A stretch of DNA of 64,000 bases. It comes from an uncultured Christensenella sp. GTDB taxonomy: Bacteria; Bacillota; Clostridia; Christensenellales; Borkfalkiaceae. A program made the translations under genes and the position numbers. The notes under the pieces were generated by a model, which searched no databases, had not been told where the DNA came from, and was given only the letters and a program-made list of their open reading frames with translations. Location of the stretch: the NCBI GenBank assembly GCA_910585785.1, contig CAJUEV010000001.1, positions 1 through 64,000 of the forward strand, written 5' to 3'. Positions 50,937 to 59,600 of the stretch are shown in pieces (the first letter of the stretch is position 1; the number at the start of each line of letters is the position of its first letter).

Positions 50937-51899
50937 CTATAATTTCTTTATAGCAACCTCGTTATATTTCATCATATAAATTCCTTCCGCATAACTTCCG
51001 ATACAAGGCGTGTTGGCTTTGCCTTCCAAATTATTTATAATGTACCGAATATGGTTGCAACCGCTTTCATAAGCGTGCGGATAGCCACCGCCAAATCTTG
51101 GATTTACTTCCGAAATATAGTATTTGTCGTCTATTTTAAATATATCGATGTCAATCTGACCAATCCAACCGCTTTCAACTACAAATTTTTGAATCAATTC
51201 AAACAATTTTTCATCTTTAAAACTTACCGCTTTATCCGTTTCGCCCGCTCTCATAAGCAGTTTTTTCTTTGTAAAAACAGATACGGGTTTTCCGGTAATC
51301 ATATCTACATAACAATCGGCGCCTATTTCCTGCCCGTTTAAATATTCCTGAATCATTAATCCCGACGTCTGATTAAATAAAAATTCAAGCGTGCTTTTAT
51401 CGAAAACTTTATTTATAGCAACCGACGCGCTGCCTTTAACAGGTTTTACAAAAACAGGAAATTGAATGAATCCTTTTTCAAGTTCGCGGTAAAAATCGTT
51501 TAAGTTATCGTAACTTCTTGCACAATTATATCCGTGTTCGGAAAGCCACTTAAACATTTTTATTTTATCCAGCGCACGCTCGCAAAGTTCGGAAGACGAA
51601 CCTATTACCTTTACGCCGATTTTTTCAAACTTATCAGCATTTTCGGCAAGTAAAGACAATTCGGGGTCAATCAAAGATAAAACTCCGTTTATTTTTTCCT
51701 TAGCGCACAAATCCAGAATTATGTTCAAATAATTTTTGTCAGATATGCAGGGAACTTTATAAAACTTATCCGCTTCATAAACGGCAGGCGCAAACTCGCT
51801 CATATCGGTTGCGACGACTTTCCCCTTTTCGCCGAGATTACGCTTGAAATATTGCACTACCTTATTTCTGGTTCCGGCGCTTAAAATTAGAATATTCAT
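50937..51899 (-). CDS. ATP-grasp ligase, CarB-like
   Basis: The 320-residue protein has an ATP-grasp fold: an N-terminal Rossmann-like part (ILSAGTRNKVVQYFK), the ATP-binding lysine strands (FPVFVKPVKGSASVAINKV), LMIQEYLNGQEIGADCYV and the metal-binding end FKIDDKYYISEVNPRFGGGYPHA. ATP-grasp ligases make an acyl-phosphate and join it to an amine or thiol. Its ATG follows directly on the TAA of the PLP-decarboxylase gene, so the two very likely work on one product, for example an amino-acid-derived amide decorating the polysaccharide. That role is inference. Confidence 0.85.
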   Translation of the reverse strand: MNILILSAGTRNKVVQYFKRNLGEKGKVVATDMSEFAPAVYEADKFYKVPCISDKNYLNIILDLCAKEKINGVLSLIDPELSLLAENADKFEKIGVKVIGSSSELCERALDKIKMFKWLSEHGYNCARSYDNLNDFYRELEKGFIQFPVFVKPVKGSASVAINKVFDKSTLEFLFNQTSGLMIQEYLNGQEIGADCYVDMITGKPVSVFTKKKLLMRAGETDKAVSFKDEKLFELIQKFVVESGWIGQIDIDIFKIDDKYYISEVNPRFGGGYPHAYESGCNHIRYIINNLEGKANTPCIGSYAEGIYMMKYNEVAIKKL

Positions 51900-53075
51900 T
51901 TAATTTTCTCCGATATCGCTGCCAGCAATATACTCTGTAACGGTCCATCTTTTACGAAGAAGAACTTTTTTTCCGTTATCGTCCAGATACACGGGAGGAA
52001 AATATTTGATAAACAACGGCGATAAACACATAGTGTACGCGCCGACTTTGTTGAAAATAATTTTATCGCCCACTTTTAACTCGTTACAATTTTCCGCAAC
52101 GAAAAATCTGTCGTTTTCCATACACGTAAAGCCACAGATAACCTGCTTTTTTAAAACGGAGTTGGATTCAGAAGCAAAATCGCAACGGTAAAAGTAACTG
52201 CTTTTCCTCATAAGCGGGTCTATATTTATTCTGCTGCCGTCCGTAATAACAAACCTGTTTCTTACAGTGTCTTTAACGTCCGTTACAGAAGTTACATATG
52301 AAATAGGCGAGCCAATCAACGACATACCCGGTTCAACTATCAGCGTAGTTTCATCGGCGTCGAACGCTTGTTTCATTATTTCGGAAACGGCTTGCAAATA
52401 ATCGTTAAACTGCGGTTTATTATCTAACCCGCCGAAAAATCCTCCGCCGATATCTACAAATTTTAAATTTAGATTATATAATTTTTTTATTTTTACCGCG
52501 ACTTGCGCTATCGCCTTGTAAATTTCTACCGAACGTGTTTTTGAACTTGTATGCAGATGTATTCCGGATATTTCAAACCCGTAAGACTTTGTTGTTTTTA
52601 ACGCTTTTTCAAATTCGCCGTTTTCAAGACAAAAGCCAAACCTTCCTCCTTCACTTCCGCACGCCGTCTGCCCGTAACATACGTCCTCTAAATCGAAATT
52701 AACACGTAAACCAATCGAAAAGGACTGATTTTTATCCAACGACTTTAACCACTCGATTTCTCGCTTGCTGTCTATGTTTACAATGCAACCGTTTTGCAAA
52801 GCCTCTATAAAAGTTTCCTTGGTTTTAATGGGACCGTTATAAATAATTTTGCTTTTATCACAGCAGATTTGTTTTGCCAAACTATATTCGTCGTCCGAAA
52901 CGACTTCCGCAAAACAGTTTTGGTTTTTGAAATATTCTATTATCCAGGGCAAGGAGTTGGTTTTGTAAGAATAGCCTATTATTGAATTGCTCCAAAACTT
53001 GCTTAAAGCGTTTTTAAGCTTGGTAACGTTTAAATCCAACTCTTGCTTGTTTATCAAAAAATACGGCGTTTCCAT
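51900..53075 (-). CDS. PLP-dependent decarboxylase of the alanine-racemase fold (DAP/ornithine decarboxylase-like)
   Basis: The 391-residue protein belongs to fold-type III PLP enzymes. The PLP-binding Lys38 lies in GYSYKTNSLPW; HLHTSSKTRS, the phosphate-binding FVDIGGGFFGG, the VEPGMSLIGSP segment and a C-terminal CGFTCMENDRF (dimer-partner active-site Cys) follow in the order of diaminopimelate decarboxylases. It is probably not lysA: the chain is shorter and lies in a polysaccharide cluster immediately before an ATP-grasp ligase gene. The substrate is an amino acid of unknown identity. It follows the sugar transferase gene by five bases. Confidence 0.87.
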   Translation of the reverse strand: METPYFLINKQELDLNVTKLKNALSKFWSNSIIGYSYKTNSLPWIIEYFKNQNCFAEVVSDDEYSLAKQICCDKSKIIYNGPIKTKETFIEALQNGCIVNIDSKREIEWLKSLDKNQSFSIGLRVNFDLEDVCYGQTACGSEGGRFGFCLENGEFEKALKTTKSYGFEISGIHLHTSSKTRSVEIYKAIAQVAVKIKKLYNLNLKFVDIGGGFFGGLDNKPQFNDYLQAVSEIMKQAFDADETTLIVEPGMSLIGSPISYVTSVTDVKDTVRNRFVITDGSRINIDPLMRKSSYFYRCDFASESNSVLKKQVICGFTCMENDRFFVAENCNELKVGDKIIFNKVGAYTMCLSPLFIKYFPPVYLDDNGKKVLLRKRWTVTEYIAGSDIGEN

Positions 53076-53080
53076 TAAAA

Positions 53081-53842
53081 CTAATTTTCTCCCGTAAAAT
53101 CTTCCATAGTTTCAGAAGTTTCCGACGATATTCCCTCGCGTTTAAAAACGACAAGCACGGTTAAAAACAAAATTTTTAAATCGCTTAACAAAGTTATGTG
53201 TTGAATATATCGAATATCCAATCTGAATTTTTCGTTCCAGGAAATGGCGTTTCTGCCGCATACTTGCGCCAATCCGGTGAGTCCGGGGCGCACATTATGG
53301 CGGTTGCGCTGCTCATCGCTATAAAGCGGTAAGTACTGAACAAGAAGCGGTCTTGGTCCTACGATTGACATATGCCCCGCAAAAATATTAAACAATTCGG
53401 GGATTTCGTCCAAAGACGTGCCGCGAAGAAATTTACCGTATTTTGTAAGGCGTTTTTCATCGGGAAGAAATTCGCCGTTTTCGTCTTTTTCGCAAGTCAT
53501 CGTACGGAATTTAACAAGTTTAAAGATTTTTTCTTCACCGTAAGTTCCGTAAGGCACTCCCTGCTTATCGCATTGTTTTTTTGAAAGTTTTTTTCTTCTG
53601 CCGGGGCGCAACTGAGTAAAAAACGGATTGCCTTTCATATTGATTGCTCCGATAATTATGAGCAAAAGAAGCAACGGAGAAAAAACCAATATTGCAAATC
53701 CGCTTAAAATCACGTCGTAAAAACGCTTAAAAAACTGTCTGTACAAAACAATTGAAAGCACAAACCAAATTGCCGCCGCAACAAGACAGATTATTAAAAT
53801 CCCCCACCATTCGGAAATAAGATTTTCAAAAAACTCTTTCAT
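53081..53842 (-). CDS. Initiating sugar-phosphate transferase (PglC/WcaJ type)
   Basis: The 253-residue membrane protein has two hydrophobic stretches at the N-terminus (about residues 10-36 and 42-68), the second being the re-entrant helix of the polyprenyl-phosphate phosphoglycosyltransferases, then the catalytic domain with KLVKFRTMTCEKDENGE, LRGTSLDEIPELFNIF, MSIVGPRPLL and RPGLTGLAQV. It transfers a sugar-1-phosphate to undecaprenyl phosphate, the first step of repeat-unit assembly. Its ATG overlaps the TGA of the aminotransferase gene by one base, which links it to an amino-sugar donor. Confidence 0.93.
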   Translation of the reverse strand: MKEFFENLISEWWGILIICLVAAAIWFVLSIVLYRQFFKRFYDVILSGFAILVFSPLLLLLIIIGAINMKGNPFFTQLRPGRRKKLSKKQCDKQGVPYGTYGEEKIFKLVKFRTMTCEKDENGEFLPDEKRLTKYGKFLRGTSLDEIPELFNIFAGHMSIVGPRPLLVQYLPLYSDEQRNRHNVRPGLTGLAQVCGRNAISWNEKFRLDIRYIQHITLLSDLKILFLTVLVVFKREGISSETSETMEDFTGEN

Positions 53843-55089
53843 CAGTCAAAGCACGCCCTTACGATTTCAATAATTTTGTTCTGTTCGTCAACGGTCATCT
53901 TGTTGTCGCTGGGCAAACACAGTCCCCTGTTAAAAATGTCCGCTCCGACGTCTACGCCGCAGCCAGCAATATACGCATTGGTACGCCCCCTTCCGTTGCC
54001 CTCAACCGTGACAAACGGATTCATTCTGAAAATAGGTTGCATATGCATCGGCTTCCAGATAGGTCTGCCTTCGGCGTTATACCGTGAAAGAGTTTCCAAA
54101 ATTTCCGTCGGGCAGGACTTGCCTTTTTCTTTGACGTAGCACACGTCCTGTTCCCCTCTGACTTGTTTACACATAGCGGCTTCGTCTATCAATAGGCACG
54201 AAAGCCAGAAATTAGGCGTGGAATTTTTTTTGTCGTAAGGATTCATACTTACGGGTAAGCCTTCAAATCCTTTTTTATATCTTTCGTAAATAGCTTTCTT
54301 TTGCGCGATATGTTCTTCCAGATAGGACAACTGTCCCCTGACTACGCCTGCAACCACGTTGCTTATACGGTAGTTATAGCCAAGTTCCTCGTGTTGATAC
54401 CAAGGCGCGTTTTCTCGGCTTTGCGTGGACCACTTGCGGGCTTTATTCGCCTGCTCGACGTCGTCCGTCAAAAGCATACCGCCTGCCGAACCCGTAATAA
54501 TTTTATTGCCGTTGAAACTTATAATTCCTATATCACCGAAAACGCCCGTTTGTCTTCCCTTGTAGATTGCGCCGAACGATTCGGCGGCGTCTTCTATGAT
54601 AATTGCGCCGTGAACGTCGGCAATTTTGCGCAACTCGTCCATTTTTCCGGGAGTACCGTATAAGTTTGCAATTACTATATGTTTGACTTCGGGATAAATT
54701 TCAAACGCTTTTTCCAGCGCCTGCGGGTCCATATTCCACGTGTCGCGCTCGGTATCTATAAAAACGGGAACGCCCCCTTCGTAAACAACGGGATTAAGAG
54801 TTGCCGCAAAGGTCATATCCGAACAAAAAACTTTATCGCCGCGTTTTATTCCCGCAAGTTTCATTGCAAGATGTAATGAAGCCGTGCCGGTAGCCAAACC
54901 CACCGCATACTTACAACCTATTTTTTTTGCGACAACGCGCTCGATTTCGTTTATGTTTTCACCTACGGTGGACATCCAGTTTTTATTGAAAGCGTCCGTC
55001 ATCCACTTCAATTCTTCGCCGTGCATTGTAGGCGACGACAGCCAGACTTTGTTTTTGAAAGGTTTAAAATTATTATCCTGCGTAAACAT
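53842..55089 (-). CDS. DegT/DnrJ/EryC1/StrS-family sugar aminotransferase (PglE-like)
   Basis: The 415-residue PLP enzyme should transaminate a 4-keto nucleotide sugar. It shows GLATGTASLHLAMKLAG, the VIIEDAAESFGA aspartate that contacts PLP and GIISFNGNKIITG with the PLP lysine at residue 196, followed by GYNYRISNVVAGVVRGQL. Length is at the upper end of the family. Pairing with a PglC-like transferase recalls the bacillosamine pathway, but no PglF-type dehydratase or clear PglD acetyltransferase is present in the window; rfbB could supply a dTDP-linked ketosugar. The ATG at 55089 is chosen because GGGG lies five bases before it and the promoter lies just upstream. Confidence 0.92.
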   Translation of the reverse strand: MFTQDNNFKPFKNKVWLSSPTMHGEELKWMTDAFNKNWMSTVGENINEIERVVAKKIGCKYAVGLATGTASLHLAMKLAGIKRGDKVFCSDMTFAATLNPVVYEGGVPVFIDTERDTWNMDPQALEKAFEIYPEVKHIVIANLYGTPGKMDELRKIADVHGAIIIEDAAESFGAIYKGRQTGVFGDIGIISFNGNKIITGSAGGMLLTDDVEQANKARKWSTQSRENAPWYQHEELGYNYRISNVVAGVVRGQLSYLEEHIAQKKAIYERYKKGFEGLPVSMNPYDKKNSTPNFWLSCLLIDEAAMCKQVRGEQDVCYVKEKGKSCPTEILETLSRYNAEGRPIWKPMHMQPIFRMNPFVTVEGNGRGRTNAYIAGCGVDVGADIFNRGLCLPSDNKMTVDEQNKIIEIVRACFD

Positions 55090-55139
55090 ACTACCCCGAA
55101 AACCGCATAAAATATGCAAATTACAAATATCCGTTTATC

Positions 55140-55168
55140 ATTTTACAACAATAAACAAACAAAAGCAA
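55140..55168 (-). promoter_or_regulatory. Promoter of the main polysaccharide operon
   Basis: On the minus strand TTGCTT (55168-55163), 17 bases, TAAAAT (55145-55140). It stands between the glf terminator and the aminotransferase gene, in an AT-rich stretch, and could drive all genes down to rfbC (about 19 kb). Confidence 0.6.
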
Positions 55169-55254
55169 TAAAAATATGTAAATTTTTCCATACCTTAATA
55201 AATAGTTATCAATTTATATTTTTATATAATTTTGCGCATTTATCATAAAAATAT

Positions 55255-55279
55255 AAGGGAACGCCGTACGCGTTCCCTT
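55255..55279 (-). terminator. Terminator after glf
   Basis: AAGGGAACGC (55255-55264) pairs perfectly with GCGTTCCCTT (55270-55279); on the minus strand the T-rich TTATATTTTT follows. It separates glf from the rest of the cluster. Confidence 0.8.
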
Positions 55280-55289
55280 GATTGAATAT

Positions 55290-56393
55290 TTAATTCCTCA
55301 ACTCGTCTTCAACTGTTTGCAGGGCGTTTTTAATTACCGCGTGCATATCGTAATATTTATATTGCCCCAATCTACCGCCGAAAATTACGTTTTTATCCTG
55401 CAACGCCCTTTCTTTATACTTTTGGTACAGGGCGTTGTTTTTTTCGTCATTTACGGGATAATACGGTTCGTCACCGCGCTTCCATTCAACGGAATATTCC
55501 CTTGAAACAACCGTTTTGGGCTGTTTACCGAATTCGAAGTGCTTATGCTCGATTATGCGCGTAAACGGCACGTCCGCAGCGGTGTAATTTATAACCGCGT
55601 TACCCTGAAAGTCAGGCGTATCCAGCACTTCCGTTTCAAACTTTACCGAACGGTATTGCAAAGCACCGTAGCAATATCCGTAATACCTGTCGATAGGTCC
55701 CGTAAAAATTATCTTTTTAGCCGAGTTTGACAATTCTTCCGCGTTGTCGAAAAAATCGGTATTCAATCTTACTTCCGCGCCTTCAAGCATTTTTTCGATT
55801 ATGCGGGTATAACCGCCCACGGGTATGCCTTGGTACCTGTCGTTAAAGTAATTGTTGTCAAAAGTATAGCGCACGGGTATGCGGTTTATGATAAACGAAG
55901 GCAAATCGGTGCATTTCCTGCCCCACTGTTTTTCTGTATAGCCTTTTATAAGTTTTTCGTAAACGGTTTCGCCGACAAGGTTTATAGCCTGTTCTTCAAG
56001 GTTTTTTGGATTTTCGGTATAGCGGTTTTTTCTTTCTTCCTCTATGCGCGCAGCCGCCTCTGCGGGGGTAAACACGTCGCTCCACAACTTTGTGAACGTA
56101 TTCATATTGAAAGGAAGATTATAGCACTCGTTTTTATAGCGGGCTACGGGGCTGTTTATAAAATTATTGAACTCGCAAAAACCGTTTACGTAATCCCAAA
56201 TTTGTTTATCGGACGTATGAAAAATATGCGCGCCGTACTTGTGTACGTTTATTCCTTCAATTGTTTCGGTGTAGATATTGCCGCCGACGTGACCGCGTTT
56301 TTCAACGACAAGACAGGTACGCCCAGCTTTTTGCAATTCGTAAGCGCAGGTCGCGCCGAACAAACCGCTGCCGACTATCAGATAATCGTACAT
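55290..56393 (-). CDS. glf: UDP-galactopyranose mutase
   Basis: Glf interconverts UDP-galactopyranose and UDP-galactofuranose using reduced FAD; its product feeds galactofuranose into surface glycans. The 367-residue length is typical. The N-terminal FAD motif VGSGLFGATCAYELQ, VVEKRGHVGGN, YGAHIFHTSDKQIWDYV and the conserved YNLPFNMNTF and EKQWGRKCTDLP segments are present. AAGGAGAG precedes the ATG. It has its own promoter and terminator, so it is a separate unit just upstream of the polysaccharide operon. Confidence 0.97.
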   Translation of the reverse strand: MYDYLIVGSGLFGATCAYELQKAGRTCLVVEKRGHVGGNIYTETIEGINVHKYGAHIFHTSDKQIWDYVNGFCEFNNFINSPVARYKNECYNLPFNMNTFTKLWSDVFTPAEAAARIEEERKNRYTENPKNLEEQAINLVGETVYEKLIKGYTEKQWGRKCTDLPSFIINRIPVRYTFDNNYFNDRYQGIPVGGYTRIIEKMLEGAEVRLNTDFFDNAEELSNSAKKIIFTGPIDRYYGYCYGALQYRSVKFETEVLDTPDFQGNAVINYTAADVPFTRIIEHKHFEFGKQPKTVVSREYSVEWKRGDEPYYPVNDEKNNALYQKYKERALQDKNVIFGGRLGQYKYYDMHAVIKNALQTVEDELRN

Positions 56394-56434
56394 CTCAAAC
56401 TCTCCTTAAATTTTGCGGTTAAATTACACCGTTA

Positions 56435-56463
56435 ATGATAATACCAAACGGCGACGTTGTCAA
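56435..56463 (-). promoter_or_regulatory. Promoter of glf
   Basis: On the minus strand TTGACA (56463-56458), 17 bases, TATCAT (56440-56435). Leader of about 35 bases with a good ribosome site. Confidence 0.78.
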
Positions 56464-56511
56464 GCCCGACTTTAATAACGCTTTTGTAAAGCAAACGGTG
56501 AAACGGGCGTA

Positions 56512-56547
56512 AAAAAAACATTGCGGACAACGCAAAGTTGTCCGCAA
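56512..56547 (-). terminator. Terminator after the giant surface protein gene
   Basis: TTGCGGACAAC (56521-56531) pairs perfectly with GTTGTCCGCAA (56537-56547); on the minus strand TG and then eight T follow (56519-56512). A second, weaker hairpin with arms ATTCCGCA (56563-56570) and TGCGGAAT (56587-56594) precedes it. Confidence 0.88.
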
Positions 56548-56629
56548 CGCAAAGGGGTAGGGATTCCGCATATTTTTTGAAGATATTGCGGAATTTTTCA
56601 AACGCGGAAAACTCCGCGCTATGAAAACT

Positions 56630-59600
56630 TTAAATTTCTTCGGGCGGGAATCCGTCCTCGACAGTTTCGTAGAAGCCGTCGTCGTCAGCCGCGCCTCCTG
56701 CGGGAACGCGCTTTTTTAGTTTTACGGCAAGTATAACTATTATCAACGCAAGCAGCGCCGCGCCTCCGCCGATAGCATACCACGCCCAGGCGGGAAGGTG
56801 ACCGAATTCCACTACCGTATCCGCTTTGATTGAAACCGTTTTAGCCGCGTTGGAAACGTCCAGCCTGTAATTGGAGTTGCCGACCGAAACGGTGAGAATA
56901 TGCCCGCCGATATCGGTGAAGTTGCCCGCTGCGGAAACGGTGACTACTATTTCCTTTCCACCGTCTTTAAAGACGTAACGTTTTTGTCCGTCGGCAAGCA
57001 CTTCTTCAACTTTAAGTTCGCCGCCGCCAATCCAGCCGCTTACGCTGAGTTCAGGCAAATGAGCCTCGCCGTCGTGCATAAACTCCAACGTTTCCTGCCA
57101 ATTTACAGTAAGCAGCCTTTGCTCTATTCTGTATTTACCCACGTTGGTTTCGGGAGTGTAATTGTTGTCCGTATACTTTATAACGTATTGCAGCGAGCCT
57201 GTTTCCGCCTCGTCCTTTATTCGGAAATAAATATTGTACAAGCCGACTTCGCTTGAAGCGGTTACGCTTTCGACGTACGCTTCCGCATTGTCCTTAAACC
57301 ACTCTGCGGAAACCGCGTTGTTGCCAAGCCTGTAATAGCCGCCTTCATAAAGTTGTTCGGCAAGATTTTCAGGCACGCCGTCGCCGTAGGGTACCGAATA
57401 TTCCTTGGTAAATATGATAATTATAAAATCTTTTTCGGGGCGAATCTGCACGCGCCAAGCGCCGTAATAGGCGTTGTGGTTGCCGCCCGCCACCTCGATT
57501 TTGTAATATATTACCCAGTCGCCCGCGGCGGTTATTCTGGGAGCGTCCGTCAATATATACTCTGCGTCGTGTTCGGGTTTAACCGCGTCTTCAAGCCTTT
57601 GCTTGTCTACGTATTTTATGCTGACAGCCGCGTCCGTATTGCCCGCGCGTTTGTTTCCCGAATAAATTATATTGTTATAAACTCCGTCCGTCTTATCGGC
57701 AAGTTTGATGACGTATCTCGGGTCGCCGCTGTCAAAATCGCCGTACTCCTCAAAGTATGCGTCGCCGTTGCTTATTACGTAAATATCCGCTTTTTCAACG
57801 GTGAATAATCCCGCGGTAAACTGTCCGTTTACGCCGTTGCTGCCGCCTATAAATACAACTTCGTAATTTTTTCCGTACGCCGCGGAATTCCACTCGCCTT
57901 CTATAAGATATTCGCCTACCTGCGCGTATCCCTGCGAGTCGTAATTGCTTAATCCGTCCGTCCTTTTAAACGTGCAGTCCACCGTTATTGCCAGCCCGTC
58001 CTCGTCCGATTTAAGCGGAAGGTAGCCGTTGCGTCCGCCGTAGTCGTAAAGGTACTCGGTAACTATGTGCGAACTTCTGTTGCTTTCGGTAACTTCTCCG
58101 TAAACGGTTTTTCTGTCCGAAATTTTTACAAGCACCGTTCTTTTTATTATTTTAAAGCACAAACCTTCCGTAACGAGTTCGGTTTTGTCCTCGTCGTTAG
58201 CCACTCTTTTAACGGAGATATAGTACATTCCCACGTCTATTGCTTTGCCGTCGGTAAGGTACTCGTTAGGGGTGCCGTCGGGATTAAGCGCAAGCAACGT
58301 CACTTCAAGCTTTCTTTGCTGCCCGTTGCCCGTTACAGGGGTATAAAACGCTTCGGGCAGTTTTTCCGTTCCGTCGTAAACAAATTCGTTTGTGCCGTTT
58401 TCGGCAAGCACCAGAACGGTGCCCGTAGTAGACTTGACGATAAGGGTAACTCCCGTAAAGTTTTCTTCCCATTCGTAATTTTTGAGTATGCTGCGCAACA
58501 GTTTAAGTTTTTCGGCGTTTGTCGTAAGCGTAACCGCGTAATTGCCGGGCTGCGAACCCTTAACATAGTCGCAGAATATCCAGTGTGCGACGGCTTCGAC
58601 CTGCGCTTTTACCGTTACTGACTCGTCTACGGAATTGCCGTTGGCGTCGGTATATACCGGAACGAAGCCGTTGAAAACCGCCGAATATGCGGGCGCTTCC
58701 GCATTGTAATTTACGGTATAGTCGCTACCGCCGTTTACCGCTATGCTTAAAGGAATTTTTTCTATCGTAATCTGCCGTGCGTACTCGGTTATGTTGTAGT
58801 TTTTGGCAAGGTCCGGGTTTGAAATATACGCTTTCAACGTGTAAATTCCCGCGTCCTTTATGGGTCCCGTCCACACAGTTGGCGTGCCCGCCGCGCCGTC
58901 CCTGCGGGTGACTTCAAACTTAAAGTACTCGTTTATGTTCGCAAACTCACCGTCCGCCGACGTCATATATGCTTTTGCGGAATAATTTACCTCGCCGCCG
59001 TTGTAGTCCTCGGTAAATTCCGTGGTCCACTCGCCGCCGTCCAACGTCCACTCGACGTCTATGTCACGCGGGGCTATGGTAAAGTTTTTAGAGTAACTTG
59101 CCTCGCCGTCCGTAAACGCGTAGTTTTTGTCCGCAGGCGCGGAAATTATTGCAACGTAGTAAGCGCCGTTTAAATTCGCCTCGCTGTGAGCGCCGTTTAC
59201 AGTGACGGAAAGGGGAATATTTACTCCGTTTACGTCGGCATAGAAAAACTGCGGCGCCTGGTCCTTTCCGTTGTACACAAACGACAAAGTTTCGTAGCGG
59301 AGGTCGCTTTCCTTAACCTCTTTGGGAAGGATTTTGAAAGTGAATTTATTCGATACCCCATCGGGTATGGCGTAGTTAGAGTCGTTTGGAACAGCCGTAA
59401 CGGTGTACTCGCCCGCATTTACCGCGCGATTGCCGCAATCGGTTCCGTCCGCATATTTTACCGTATAGCCGAAGGTTATGCTTACGCCTGCCAGCGCGGT
59501 GGGCATATGCGTTTCGCCGTCGTATACGTACGAATATGTTGAAGCGTTTATGTTGGTTACGCCGTCGCTGGTCCAATAGAAGGAATTCATCGACATTTTT

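Noticed and set aside
51900..53075. Assignment of the PLP decarboxylase as lysA
   Set aside because: The family fits, but operon context and the adjacent ATP-grasp gene argue for a glycan or secondary role; no lysine gene is nearby.
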